From the NCBI RefSeq assembly GCF_900108855.1, contig NZ_FNXY01000001.1, positions 248,001 to 312,000 on the forward strand: DNA of 64,000 nt, written 5' to 3'. This stretch comes from Dyadobacter koreensis (lineage in GTDB: Bacteria > Bacteroidota > Bacteroidia > Cytophagales > Spirosomataceae). Positions 25,369 to 34,743 of this stretch are shown piece after piece. A program made the translations under genes and the position numbers. Numbering within the stretch: the stretch's first letter is position 1; the number at the start of each line of letters is the position of its first letter. The notes beneath the pieces are model-generated. The model made no database searches. It saw only the letters and a program-made list of their open reading frames with translations, and had not been told where the DNA came from.

Positions 25369-26205
25369 ATGAAAAATTTATATAAATCAATCGGCAAGCC
25401 ACAGTTTCAGAGGCTGTCGACAGCAAGAATGGTATACTCTCTATGCTTATTGCTTCTGTGCTCGGTAGGTGCAATGGCGCAAGTGGGTGTGGGAACTATT
25501 ACGCCCGATGCAAGTGCTCAGCTTGATGTGACTTCAACCAACAAAGGAATACTGATTCCACGTATGAGCCGGGCTGAAAGAGATCTGATCGCCTCGCCAG
25601 CAACCGGACTATTGATTTTTCAAAACAATGAGACGCCCGGTTTCTACTATTATAACGGCACAGCCTGGGTTCCGTTCGTTTCCAGCACTGGCGGCGGCGC
25701 TATAATACCTTTCGCTTCTGGTACGCCTGTGGTTTTAACGACCGTTGCTGGCGGTCTTGCGGGAACAAGTTCCTTGCTTGGTTTCGGCTCCTCTGCTGCT
25801 GGGGTTAGCGTGCTGGGATCTACCATTGATCTAACAGGTACGGCGGGAACACTGCTTAATTTTGCATTCTCGGCACCGCGTTCGGGAACGATCGAGTCAA
25901 TTTCAGCTTATTTCAGTACAACATTGGCACTTGCATTGATCGGTACATCGCTTAACGTCACTGCTCAATTGTATAAATCTACCTCAGATAACTCTTTTAT
26001 CCCGGTTCCTGGTGCGGTGGTAACACTGCCTGCCTACACCGGTGTTTTAACGATCGGCTCAATTGCTAGGGGGATCACCACAGGCTTAAATATTCCGGTA
26101 AACGCGCAGGATCGGTTCCTGCTCGTTTATTCTGCGACAGCTTCTGGCATAAGTCTGATCAACTCGATAGCGGGTTATGCCAGCGCGGGCGTTTCAATTC
26201 GCTAA
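25369..26205 (+). CDS. Exported protein with BclB-like (exosporium glycoprotein) C-terminal domain
   Basis: A 278-residue protein. A long N-terminal leader ending in a hydrophobic signal ([18 protein letters not shown]) is followed by the segment [20 protein letters not shown] and GILIPRMS, a pattern common at the front of Bacteroidota fibre-like surface proteins. From about residue 110 to the end the sequence matches the BclB C-terminal domain known from Bacillus exosporium glycoproteins: [52 protein letters not shown] and a closing GYASAGVSI. No collagen-like Gly-X-Y repeat is present. There is no T9SS tail of its own. It is the second gene of the operon with the T9SS protein. Family assignment comes from motif memory, not a search. 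Confidence 0.8.
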   Translation: MKNLYKSIGKPQFQRLSTARMVYSLCLLLLCSVGAMAQVGVGTITPDASAQLDVTSTNKGILIPRMSRAERDLIASPATGLLIFQNNETPGFYYYNGTAWVPFVSSTGGGAIIPFASGTPVVLTTVAGGLAGTSSLLGFGSSAAGVSVLGSTIDLTGTAGTLLNFAFSAPRSGTIESISAYFSTTLALALIGTSLNVTAQLYKSTSDNSFIPVPGAVVTLPAYTGVLTIGSIARGITTGLNIPVNAQDRFLLVYSATASGISLINSIAGYASAGVSIR

Positions 26206-26456
26206 AAGGCAAACGCAATGCATATAAGATAAGGTTAATGATTAGAACAGTGCCAGTTACCGCATAACCTATTTTAATCGTAGATTTTATTTATCTCGGC
26301 TTTAGAAGTTACTCTGACTTGCTTTTAAGCCGTATGGGAAAGTATCACCCTGCGGAATTTAAGAAGATATCATCAAAGATCATGACTGACAAAAAACAGC
26401 CTGACACAAGGTTACTGTCAATCCTAACGCACTATGTATGAATATTGAGAAATATA
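26206..26456. other. Intergenic region before the surface-operon terminator
   Basis: This stretch after the BclB-like gene contains no reading frame with a recognisable pattern. It leads into a strong hairpin at 26457-26489 that probably ends the surface-protein operon transcript. The remaining bases up to the converging PAS-AraC gene are also non-coding. Confidence 0.45.
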
Positions 26457-26489
26457 ATATAGGAACGCCGGATTTCGGTGTTCCTATAT
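26457..26489 (+). terminator. Strong bidirectional terminator hairpin
   Basis: The arms 26457-26470 (ATATAGGAACGCCG) and 26476-26489 (CGGTGTTCCTATAT) pair over 14 positions, with one G-T pair, around a 5-base loop (GATTT). CTTATT follows. The surface-protein operon and the PAS-AraC gene converge here, so it may stop transcripts from both sides. Confidence 0.75.
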
Positions 26490-26632
26490 CTTATTGTCGA
26501 GCATGCCCGCTAGGCCAACCTAATATTGAAAATTTCTTTGAGCCATTTTGGCTAATATACAGCATTGCAAACGCAGGCTGTATCAGCAATACAACTCAGA
26601 TAATCTGGCAATAAGTCTTCGCAATTGTTCTT

Positions 26633-27466
26633 TCATTTTAGCAGTTTCAATATCTCAATTCCATAAATTTTTTCAAATACCTTACTAAAATAGGAAGGAG
26701 TATGAAAGCCAGCCATGGCCGACACCTGCGAAATAGTGCGATATTTGCCTGTTCTGATAAGTTCCAAAGCAATCTGTAAACGAATGATTCTTACCAGACG
26801 GCTTGGGGTGATTCCTGCTATTCTGTTAACACGCCTAAATAGTGCTCTTTCACTGATACCCAATTCATTACAAATCAAACTATGGCTCAGATCTACTTTC
26901 CCTATGTATTTCCTGATAAGCTCTTCGAACTGCTGCAACCAGGCAAGGTCGGCCGCAGAAGGTTCTTCGTCTAGAAGTATGCCGGAGAATTTACCATGTA
27001 TATTTCCTTCTTTTTGAACGGTCGTCTTGTTATCACTGAAAATTTCTTTTATTTCCGCCGACAAACCCAGGCTATCAGAGATTCTTCGCAATTCTTGCAG
27101 TTTTTTACGATAGGTAATATTTTTAGCGATTGCAAATACTACCTGATCCCTTTCAATCGGCATAGAGGTCCAGGAAAGCCAGACCACTTCTTCATATTTT
27201 GTCAAATACCTGTTTTCAAAATTTAGAAGTGGCTTATTTGTTTTGATGCTCTCCCTTTTATCATTCGTAACATTCCGATCGTCCGGGTGCACAAAGGAAT
27301 TTATTGGCCTGGACATTAACTCTTCAAGGCTATAACCCAAAGTTTTTGAGACAGCCGGGTTAATTTTTTTAAAATAACCATCATAACCAGCCACGCAAAG
27401 TAAATCCGGCGACAATTCATAAAAGTATTCAAGGTCGAACGTTGTATCGGGCAGGTTAAGATCCAT
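26633..27466 (-). CDS. PAS-AraC fusion transcription factor
   Basis: A 277-residue cytoplasmic protein that joins a PAS domain to an AraC-type DNA-binding domain. The PAS region (~10-125) has LSPDLLCVAGYDGYFKKINP, the SLEELMSRPINSFVHPDD segment and the closing VVWLSWTSMPIERDQVVFAI. A linker of about 60 residues follows. The C-terminal helix-turn-helix units are LSHSLICNELGISERALFRR and RTISQVSAMAGFHTPSYFSKVF. Most AraC regulators here sense ligands with a cupin arm; this one would sense through PAS instead (redox, light or a small ligand). It has no kinase module, so signal and DNA binding are joined in one step. Its target is unknown. It converges with the surface-protein operon. Confidence 0.9.
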   Translation of the reverse strand: MDLNLPDTTFDLEYFYELSPDLLCVAGYDGYFKKINPAVSKTLGYSLEELMSRPINSFVHPDDRNVTNDKRESIKTNKPLLNFENRYLTKYEEVVWLSWTSMPIERDQVVFAIAKNITYRKKLQELRRISDSLGLSAEIKEIFSDNKTTVQKEGNIHGKFSGILLDEEPSAADLAWLQQFEELIRKYIGKVDLSHSLICNELGISERALFRRVNRIAGITPSRLVRIIRLQIALELIRTGKYRTISQVSAMAGFHTPSYFSKVFEKIYGIEILKLLK

Positions 27467-27843
27467 ATGTGAGTTTTGAAGGGCTAAATAATCAAAGTTA
27501 ACTTATGAAACGACATGTCCGCAGCTTCAAAGGAAAAATTTAATACCTATTATAACGCTCGAGACCAAATCTGGCAGGTTTGTTCAGTAAAATGGCAGGT
27601 TTGTTTGTTTTAACTTCCCCACTTTTGTCCTTTCGATAACCAAAAGGAACGCAATAACAAGGTCGTTGTCTTCGAGGTTAAATCATCACCATAGTAAATC
27701 AATACGCTGATATCTTTTAACAATACCAGGATCAATTTAAATTAATAATTGCATGACAATACAGATTTCAATGTTTACTTGATTTTACGCTGAAACCATT
27801 ATTTATATCTTTTTACTAGCCCTCCTTTACGCAAATATTCACC
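27467..27843. other. Intergenic region between divergent genes
   Basis: This 377-base region lies between the divergent PAS-AraC and small orphan genes and should hold both promoters. It is A/T rich and no convincing TTG/TAnnTTTG pair was located. No repeat or coding remnant was recognised. Confidence 0.45.
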
Positions 27844-28182
27844 ATGTCAAAAACCAATATTTTTGTCTACGTCGAACTATCAAAACTCGTTTCAAATCTT
27901 AACATACATGCGACGGTCTCAAAAGAAATCTTAAAGCAACAAGCCGGTTATTTTAATGTGATCGGCAGCAATTATTTTTCTGCTGAACTAAATCCAGAGT
28001 GGGAAAATATCGTTTTAGAATTGAAACAAGCAGGAAAAGTTATCGACAACGATGGTCAAGTCAGGGCAAATGCATTTATCAATACGATAGACCAGATGTC
28101 CCAGAAAGATTGTCTAAACATGGTATTCCGCATTACCTCCCTCTACGAAAAAGTAAAATCAGAACTGGCATTCTATGACTGA
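27844..28182 (+). CDS. Small cytoplasmic protein, function unknown
   Basis: A 112-residue protein with no signal peptide, no membrane helix and one cysteine. Its composition is that of a folded, mainly helical protein (for example WENIVLELKQAGKVIDNDGQ and CLNMVFRITSLYEKVKSEL). No family was recognised. Reality of the gene is supported by an even codon pattern, a Met start and a strong hairpin 34 bases after its stop codon, which marks it as its own transcription unit. Neighbours on both sides are on the opposite strand, so there is no operon context to suggest a role. Confidence 0.7.
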   Translation: MSKTNIFVYVELSKLVSNLNIHATVSKEILKQQAGYFNVIGSNYFSAELNPEWENIVLELKQAGKVIDNDGQVRANAFINTIDQMSQKDCLNMVFRITSLYEKVKSELAFYD

Positions 28183-28216
28183 ATATTTTGCCGGGTCAGT
28201 TTGTGTAAGTAGTTCC

Positions 28217-28247
28217 GAACATTTCCTGAGCGTTTCAGGGAATGTTT
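28217..28247 (+). terminator. Terminator of the small orphan gene
   Basis: The arms 28218-28229 (AACATTTCCTGA) and 28235-28246 (TCAGGGAATGTT) pair over 12 positions, with one T-G pair, around a GCGTT loop, with an extra G-T pair outside. TTCTTAAAAA follows. An open frame that begins at 28242, inside this hairpin, is therefore unlikely to be a gene. Confidence 0.65.
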
Positions 28248-28641
28248 CTTAAAAATGAAGAAGGCCATGCCAGCCTTCCGTATCGTTTCTGCAAAAGGCA
28301 CAATCTCATCTGTCGAAAATCACCAGCGCAGAATGTACCCAGACTCAAAATGGCGACATATTGCAGCTCAGCAGACATGATCGAGCATCAAAACCTGGAA
28401 AGCCGGCCACTCAAAACAATGCTTGCCACGCTGATGTTCTGCACATATTTTCAAACAGATATCCTTTTCTAACTCCCATCCATACTCATCAAAATCGCCG
28501 GCATAAGAAATAACTTAACCAGGTTTACATCTATGTCGGAAAAGAAAGCACAGGTAGCTGATTTATGTTTTCTTCTAACCCCGTAATCTATAAAATTGCT
28601 TCATCACCAAGGACATCGGCATGGACCGCATTCAGTTGTAA
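28248..28641. other. Intergenic region between converging genes
   Basis: About 390 bases lie between the terminator of the orphan gene and the terminator of the RND operon, which converge. One plus-strand frame (28242-28472) is open but starts inside a terminator and has no recognisable domain. Nothing else was seen. Confidence 0.45.
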
Positions 28642-28669
28642 CCTGCCCGAAATTAACACTGCGGGCAGG
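28642..28669 (-). terminator. Terminator after the first RND efflux operon
   Basis: A perfect 8-bp GC-rich stem (CCTGCCCG at 28642-28649 with CGGGCAGG at 28662-28669) and a 12-base loop, starting 13 bases after the stop codon of the outer membrane channel gene on the minus strand. Only a weak T-containing tail follows, as for other hairpins in this window. Confidence 0.65.
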
Positions 28670-28682
28670 CCACTCTTCATTA

Positions 28683-30095
28683 TTACTCAACCCCTCCACC
28701 CAAAGCCCTATAAAGGTCAGTGACCGCATTGAGCTGCTCTAACTGGATTGTTATAGCTTCCAGATCGTTTTGTAACCGGTTATTCTGAGCTGTAATTACT
28801 TCCAGATAAGTTGCCATGCCGCTTTTATACAATTTCAAGGCATCGTTCGTAGCTTTATTTAACAAAGCCGTTCTTTCTTGGGCCAATATGATTCTTTCAG
28901 ATGCACCAGCCGACCGGGCCATGGCATCAGATACTTCGCCTACTGCGGTCAGCATTGTTTGTTTGAATTGAATGACCGCAATTTTTTGATCCAAGGCAGC
29001 GTTTTCATATCCGGTCCGCAAAGCCCGTTTCTGAAATACTGGCTGCGTCAAATTGATAGCCAGAGTCCTTGTCATCGACCCGGGCAGGTCGAACCATCTG
29101 TTGAACCTAAATGAATTTGCTCCGATTTGCGGGGTAAGACTGAATGCCGGATACATGGCTGCCTTGGCAAGGCCAGTTCTCGCATTGGCGCCTACGACTG
29201 CATACTCCGCAGACTTGACATCAGGCCTGCGGCTAAGTAGCTGTGCAGGAATTGCAGATGCAAAAGCTGCGTTGGGCTTCGCTTTTGCAAAACTTCCTTC
29301 GCGCACAATACGATCAGGATAACTGCCACAAAGGATACTTAATGCATTCTCCTGAACGGCAATGTTTTGCATGGCCAACGGCACGAGCAGTTCTGCCGTT
29401 TTCTTTTGGGCCTCTGCCTGATCCACAGCCAGAGAATTAATTTGCCCTGCGTTGTATTGCAGTTGTAGCATATGCAGTGTGCTGTCGCTGAGGGCAATAT
29501 TCTGCCTGGCAATTTTCAGCTGTTCATCCAGGCTGATCAGGTTGTAATAGGCCTGAGCGACCTGGCTGATAATACGTGTTTTTAAGGCGTACAGATTTTC
29601 CTGCTGGCCGAAATAATTAGCTATGGCAGCTTCTTTCTGCATTTTGGTCTTGCCCCAAATATCCGCTTCCCAGGAAACCTGCAGGGTTGCCGAATAATCG
29701 TCCATGTAAGAAGTTCCAATAAATTGCTCGCTCAAAGATCCGTTCAGCGAATTCTTAGATAACCACGCACGGCTTGCGCCTGCATTCAAATTTACGGTGG
29801 GTAACAAACCCATTCTGGCCTGTTTTACGGCCAGATCTAGCTGCTCGATGTTTTTGACGGCCACGGCCACTTCATTATTTTTATTTAATGCTTTTTCGAT
29901 CAGAGAGATCAGCTGCGGTTCCCGAAAGAAAGTCCTCCAAGGCAATTGCACAGAGTCGGCTGTAACAGCGAGAGTAGTGCGGAAGTGTCCGGGTGTATTC
30001 AGATCTGTACGCTGGTATTTCTTTCCCACCACACAGGATGACAGGCTTGCGGCCAAAATAAGTGCGGTTACTATATTTTTATTAAACGATATCAT
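28683..30095 (-). CDS. Outer membrane channel lipoprotein of an RND efflux system (NodT/OprM family)
   Basis: A 470-residue outer membrane lipoprotein. The signal peptide ends in a lipobox with Cys21 (ILAASLSSC). Two outer-membrane-efflux repeats follow, seen in the paired helical segments AALNKNNEV-like/ VAVKNIEQLDLAVKQARMGL and LLSRRPDVKSAEYAVVGANA, and in ALDQKIAVIQFKQTMLTAVG with the closing NRLQNDLEAITIQLEQLNAV. LLSRRPDV is the classic family marker. The trimer would span the outer membrane and connect to the inner-membrane pump through the adaptor. Its start overlaps the pump stop by four bases, so it is the last gene of the adaptor-pump-channel operon. A hairpin follows the stop. Confidence 0.95.
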   Translation of the reverse strand: MISFNKNIVTALILAASLSSCVVGKKYQRTDLNTPGHFRTTLAVTADSVQLPWRTFFREPQLISLIEKALNKNNEVAVAVKNIEQLDLAVKQARMGLLPTVNLNAGASRAWLSKNSLNGSLSEQFIGTSYMDDYSATLQVSWEADIWGKTKMQKEAAIANYFGQQENLYALKTRIISQVAQAYYNLISLDEQLKIARQNIALSDSTLHMLQLQYNAGQINSLAVDQAEAQKKTAELLVPLAMQNIAVQENALSILCGSYPDRIVREGSFAKAKPNAAFASAIPAQLLSRRPDVKSAEYAVVGANARTGLAKAAMYPAFSLTPQIGANSFRFNRWFDLPGSMTRTLAINLTQPVFQKRALRTGYENAALDQKIAVIQFKQTMLTAVGEVSDAMARSAGASERIILAQERTALLNKATNDALKLYKSGMATYLEVITAQNNRLQNDLEAITIQLEQLNAVTDLYRALGGGVE

Positions 30096-33000
30096 AATGG
30101 CTCATTAATAGGTTGGACTATGATTTGCTTTGTGCCTGATATTTTTTCCTGTAAATATTGGAAAAGCATGTAAAGCAGCGGTATAACAAATACTCCCAGG
30201 ATAACACCACTCAGCATGCCCATTGCGGCACCCGTGCTGATAGACCGGTTACCTGCGGCAGAACCTCCCTTGGCTACCATGAGCGGAATCATGCCCACAA
30301 TAAAAGCAAACGATGTCATAATGATCGGGCGAAGCCTCGACTTTGCGCCTTCAATGGCAGACTCGATAATCGATAGCCCCGAATAACGCCTCTGAACGGC
30401 AAATTCAACGATCAGGATGGCGTTTTTAGCCAAGAGTCCTACCAACATAATAAGCCCGACCTGCACGTAAATGTTATTATCAAAACCAATGGCTCTGGTG
30501 GCCACAAACGAGCCGATCATACCTGTTGGGATCGAAAGCAGAACAGCGAATGGTATCAGGTAGCTTTCAAACTGTGCTGCCAGAAGAAAATACACGAACA
30601 GCAAACACAGTGCCAAAATAAATATTGTCTGGTTTCCTGCTGACTTTTCTTCAAGGCTAAGACCAGTCCATTCATAACCATAATCTGAAGGCAATTTCTC
30701 AAACACATTCTTTTCCAGATTTTCCATCATATCGCCATTACTGACGCCTGGCGATGCAACTACGGTAATGTTCAGGGCATTGAACAAGTTGTAGCGATCC
30801 ACCGATTCGGGCCCATACACTTTATGCAACTTGATCAGCGATTTTACAGGCACCATCTGATTCAGATCGTTGCGCACAAAGATCTCATTGAACGCCTGCT
30901 GATCCATCCTAAAGACACCGTCCGCTTTGATACTTACCCGGTAAAATTTACCAAATTTTGTAAAGTTTAAACTTTGGTCGCCAGAAAAATAGCTTTGGAT
31001 CGTACCCATCATTCCGCTCACGCTCACCCCCATTTGCTGGGCTTTTTCGTTGTCCACTTCCATTTCTAATTGCGGAAAATCAGTGCGAAATGTAGTGTAG
31101 GCAAATTGTACGCCTGGCTGCTTCATAATCTGTCCAATCACTTTATCTGACATCGCTTTCAAACTGGTGGCATCCTTTCCAGTTTTATCCTGCAAAACGA
31201 CTTCGGCACCGCTGGTGATTCCGTACCCTTCCACCGGCGGGCTTCTAAACGCCATAATTGCCCCTTCCTTAACAGTTGAAAATTGTGCGGTCATATTAGC
31301 CAGAATCGAATCAATATCTTTCTGGGCTCCCCTATCCTTTTTATCCCGGAGTTTGATAAAACCCATTCCATAGGCAGGGCTGGCACTATTAGACAGAATG
31401 TTAAACCCTGTGATGATGGAGCTGGTCTGTACCGCTTGGTTGCCAGAAAGAATCTTTTCGATCTTATCGGCCGTGGCTGTGGTACGGTCCAGCGCAGTTC
31501 CGGGAGGCATACTTAAACTGAAAATAATGAAACCATCGTCCTCCATAGGAACAAAACTTTTCGGTGTGCTCAGCATCAGCCAACCGGCAATCGCAGTAAT
31601 CATCACAATCAGGCCCGCGCCCAGCCATCTTCTTTTGATCAGAAATTTTAGCCCGGTGATGTATTTTCCTGTCAGATTATCAAAACCTGCATTGAAAGCC
31701 GCAAAAAATCGGTTCTTAAAACCCTGGTGAACAGCGTTTTGCCTATGTTCTTCTGCATGCGTATTTTTTAATAGCAATGCGCAGAGTGCCGGTGTCAACG
31801 TCAAAGCATTAACGGCCGAGATTATGATGGCAATAGCCATCGTATAGGCAAATTGCTTGTAGAAAATTCCGGCCGAACCCGTCATAAATCCGATCGGAAT
31901 AAATACCGCCGACATCACGAGTGTAATGGAAATCACTGCGCCCGTAATTTCGCTCATCGCGCTATGCGTCGCCTGTTTTCCTGTCATCGTAGACCCTTCC
32001 ATTTTGCTATGCACAGCCTCTACGACGACAATGGCGTCATCGACCACAATACCGATCGCAAGCACCAGGGCAAAAAGTGTCAGCACATTGATCGTAAAGC
32101 CAAACACGAGCAGAAAAAAGAACGTGCCCACGATAGCAACCGGAACCGCAATGGCCGGAATAATGGTGGAGCGAAAATCCTGCAAAAAGATAAATACCAC
32201 GACAAACACAAGAATAAAGGCTTCGATCAATGTTGACTTAACCTGACTCGTTGCTTCGTCCAAACGCTCTTTTGTACTCATCAAACTGGTATATTCAATG
32301 CCGGGAGGAAAAGACTTGGAAGCTTTTGCCAGCACATCCTGTACGCCGATTTCAATTGCATTCGCATTCGAACCTGTCGTTTGCAGAATTGCAATGGTAA
32401 TAGCGTTTTTCCCGTTGGATGTTGTATTTCCGCCGTAATTCAGAGAACCAAATTCAATCCTGGCTACGTCTTTCAAACGGGTCAGTTCTGTGCCGTTTCT
32501 TTTGACTACAATGTTCTCGTACTCAGCGGGCTGATTCTTTTTCCCTTTATAACGCATGACATATTCCAGTGCAGCGTGCGATTCCTGCCCTAATTTACCG
32601 GGGGCGGCTTCCAGGCTTTGGTCGGCAATTGCCCGGTTCACATCGGATGGAACCAGGCCGTAGCTTGCCATTTTTTGCGGATTAAGCCACACACGCATCG
32701 AATAATCCTTGGCTCCGAACGATTGTGCCTGTCCTACCCCAGGCACGCGCTTTATTTGAGGAATCAGGTTGATATTGACATAATTTTGTAAAAAAAGCTC
32801 GTCGTATTTACTGTTATCTGTCGTAAATACATTGAAGATCATAATCATACTGTTCTGCTGCTTGGAAGTCGTAAGTCCCATCTGAATTACTTCCTGCGGC
32901 AATATCGGAGTTGCCTGCTGTACGCGGTTTTGCACATTCACAGCGGCCTGATCAGGATTTACGCCCTGCTTGAAAATCACAGAAATCGAGAAAGAACCGT

Positions 33001-33253
33001 CATTGCTGGCCGTTGATTTAATATACTGCATATTCTCTACACCATTGATCTGCTCTTCAAGGGGTGTTACAACAGAACGGATAACAGCCTCACTATTTCC
33101 TCCGGGGTAAACACCGGAGACCATCACGGTCGGCGGCGAAATATCGGGAAAGCGGGTTACGGGCAACCGAATCAGGCCGAGAATACCCAAAATAAGTAAC
33201 ACGACAGAGATCACCGTGGCGGTTACGGGCTTGTCTATTATATTTTTTAACAT
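30092..33253 (-). CDS. RND efflux pump (AcrB/HAE1 type)
   Basis: A 1053-residue inner-membrane pump of normal family length with two six-helix halves, each with a large periplasmic loop. The N-terminus MLKNIIDKPVTATVISVVL and the PVTRFPDISPPTVMVSGVYP segment are typical of hydrophobe/amphiphile exporters. The proton relay is intact: the Asp pair in IGIVVDDAIVVVEAV and Lys in LLAKNAILIVEF. The pump moves dyes, detergents or antibiotics out using the proton gradient; the exact substrates cannot be read from sequence. The gene is 20 bases after the adaptor gene and overlaps the channel gene by four bases. A LytS/LytTR pair is divergent from the operon and probably controls it. Confidence 0.96.
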   Translation of the reverse strand: MLKNIIDKPVTATVISVVLLILGILGLIRLPVTRFPDISPPTVMVSGVYPGGNSEAVIRSVVTPLEEQINGVENMQYIKSTASNDGSFSISVIFKQGVNPDQAAVNVQNRVQQATPILPQEVIQMGLTTSKQQNSMIMIFNVFTTDNSKYDELFLQNYVNINLIPQIKRVPGVGQAQSFGAKDYSMRVWLNPQKMASYGLVPSDVNRAIADQSLEAAPGKLGQESHAALEYVMRYKGKKNQPAEYENIVVKRNGTELTRLKDVARIEFGSLNYGGNTTSNGKNAITIAILQTTGSNANAIEIGVQDVLAKASKSFPPGIEYTSLMSTKERLDEATSQVKSTLIEAFILVFVVVFIFLQDFRSTIIPAIAVPVAIVGTFFFLLVFGFTINVLTLFALVLAIGIVVDDAIVVVEAVHSKMEGSTMTGKQATHSAMSEITGAVISITLVMSAVFIPIGFMTGSAGIFYKQFAYTMAIAIIISAVNALTLTPALCALLLKNTHAEEHRQNAVHQGFKNRFFAAFNAGFDNLTGKYITGLKFLIKRRWLGAGLIVMITAIAGWLMLSTPKSFVPMEDDGFIIFSLSMPPGTALDRTTATADKIEKILSGNQAVQTSSIITGFNILSNSASPAYGMGFIKLRDKKDRGAQKDIDSILANMTAQFSTVKEGAIMAFRSPPVEGYGITSGAEVVLQDKTGKDATSLKAMSDKVIGQIMKQPGVQFAYTTFRTDFPQLEMEVDNEKAQQMGVSVSGMMGTIQSYFSGDQSLNFTKFGKFYRVSIKADGVFRMDQQAFNEIFVRNDLNQMVPVKSLIKLHKVYGPESVDRYNLFNALNITVVASPGVSNGDMMENLEKNVFEKLPSDYGYEWTGLSLEEKSAGNQTIFILALCLLFVYFLLAAQFESYLIPFAVLLSIPTGMIGSFVATRAIGFDNNIYVQVGLIMLVGLLAKNAILIVEFAVQRRYSGLSIIESAIEGAKSRLRPIIMTSFAFIVGMIPLMVAKGGSAAGNRSISTGAAMGMLSGVILGVFVIPLLYMLFQYLQEKISGTKQIIVQPINEPL

Positions 33254-33273
33254 GATCTGATTTTACTTTGGAA

Positions 33274-34416
33274 TTACTTGGAAAGTGAGTCTGCTAAAAC
33301 TGTCTTGGGCGCGACAACCATTCCTTCAATGAGTGCATCAATACGGTTCACAGCTATTTGATCGCCTTTTTTTAAACCGGATTTTACAAGGTAACTGTTG
33401 CCTGACGCGCCGCTGATCTCTATGGAAGTCATGGCTACTTTGTTGCTGTCTGCCAGTTTGAAGACGAAATATTTATCCTGGATATCCTTTACGGCAGCCA
33501 TCGGCAGCTTCAATACATTATCCAACATCCTGTGGATCACAATTTTCCCAGAACCTCCCGAGCGTAAGAGCTTATCAGGATTTGGGAATACAGCTTTCAT
33601 ACTCATACTTCCCGTTGCGCGGTCGATATTGCCACTGGCACTTTCCAGCTTACCTGGCATTATATAGGCAGAGCCATCGGCCATGATCAACTCCACCCTT
33701 GCTGCTTTGTGATTGCCTGCCTTTTTGAATGCAATGAAATCGGCTTCGCTCATCGAGAAGTAGACAAACACTGAATTGATATCTGACAGAGTGGTCAATG
33801 GCACCGCATCCGAAGGTGTTACCAGGTTACCAATGCGATTGGGAATCCGTCCTATATAACCACTGACGGGCGCTTGGATCAAGGCAAAGCCTGCGCTGAT
33901 CTTCGATGACCCCAGGGCCGCTTTGGCTTGGGCCACCTGGGCTGTGGCAGCATCTAAGCTTGCCTGCGCCGAACGTAATTGCATATCGGATACCACTTTT
34001 CCTTCTACCAAAGGCTTTATTTTTTCGACTTCCAGACTAGCGTTGGCCTGTGCTGCCAATGCGGATTTCAAACCCGCGTCGCTGCTGTTGACCTGCTCTT
34101 TGAAAACCTCACTTTTGATCTTAAAAAGCGACTGACCTTTTTGCACGTAGTCACCTTCTGTCACATATATCTTTTCCAGGTATCCGCTTACCTGCGCTTT
34201 CACATCGACATTCACCTTTCCTTCGATCGCACCTGGATAGCTCGTTTCCACTGGCGTGTTACCGTTGCTGAGTGTGATGAAATCCGTTTCCAGCGGTGGC
34301 ATTTGGCCATAACCACCTTGATCTGCCTTTGTGCCGCAAGAACCAGAAAGGGCTGCTACTGATAATAGCCATAGTCCGGCAGTGATATGTTTTGATTTAA
34401 AAGTGAACTTAAACAT
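33274..34416 (-). CDS. RND efflux periplasmic adaptor (membrane fusion lipoprotein)
   Basis: A 380-residue adaptor. The signal peptide has a lipobox with Cys27 (AALSGSC). The chain then shows the family order: the first barrel-sandwich half (VDVKAQVSGYLEKIYVTEGD and VQKGQSLFKIKSE), an alpha hairpin (~110-165), the second half (FALIQAPVSGYIGRIPNRIG), a beta-barrel region and a C-terminal membrane-proximal domain (LKKGDQIAVNRIDALIEG). It links the pump and the outer membrane channel. First gene of the adaptor-pump-channel operon, 20 bases before the pump. Its start faces the divergent LytS gene over 327 bases, where control elements of both units should lie. Confidence 0.95.
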   Translation of the reverse strand: MFKFTFKSKHITAGLWLLSVAALSGSCGTKADQGGYGQMPPLETDFITLSNGNTPVETSYPGAIEGKVNVDVKAQVSGYLEKIYVTEGDYVQKGQSLFKIKSEVFKEQVNSSDAGLKSALAAQANASLEVEKIKPLVEGKVVSDMQLRSAQASLDAATAQVAQAKAALGSSKISAGFALIQAPVSGYIGRIPNRIGNLVTPSDAVPLTTLSDINSVFVYFSMSEADFIAFKKAGNHKAARVELIMADGSAYIMPGKLESASGNIDRATGSMSMKAVFPNPDKLLRSGGSGKIVIHRMLDNVLKLPMAAVKDIQDKYFVFKLADSNKVAMTSIEISGASGNSYLVKSGLKKGDQIAVNRIDALIEGMVVAPKTVLADSLSK

Positions 34417-34743
34417 GATTCATAGATTAATTTTGCTGGCAAATAAATCTCTCACATGAAGCTCTTAAAGCACTTTTTTGACTGAACCGTAGTTTTTGGC
34501 AACTGAATCGCGGGATGTTTAGAACCGAATGATCAGTCATTCGCACATCTTATTACGCCCCTGTTATGGGTTTTCGGTCATGAGTAATTTACATAATGAC
34601 GGTCTGGTTAATAATTTTCTCCGACTCGGTAGCTAATTTTTACGATTCGGTTCATTTTCCTGAATACCTGTTCCGGAACCATCCTAATTTGCAGCAGAAA
34701 TATTGTATAACTTCGCAGCCGTTCAATTACTGAAAAGTCAGAT
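34417..34743. other. Divergent promoter region of the RND operon and the LytS kinase gene
   Basis: This 327-base stretch lies between two divergent units and should contain both promoters and the LytTR binding sites. A possible promoter for the kinase is listed separately. No clear pair of LytTR direct repeats could be picked out by eye. Confidence 0.45.
34688..34715 (+). promoter_or_regulatory. Possible promoter of the LytS/LytTR pair
   Basis: TTTG at 34688-34691 and TAACTTCG at 34708-34715 resemble the Bacteroidota -33 (TTTG) and -7 (TAnnTTTG) elements, but the -7 element has one mismatch and the 16-base spacing is shorter than the usual 19-21. It ends 28 bases before the kinase start codon. 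Confidence 0.3.

Noticed and set aside
28242..28472. 76-codon plus-strand frame
   Set aside because: It starts inside a terminator hairpin and shows no family or membrane pattern.
31853..32246. Long plus-strand frames opposite the first RND pump
   Set aside because: They are antisense shadows of the strongly supported pump gene, with biased composition.
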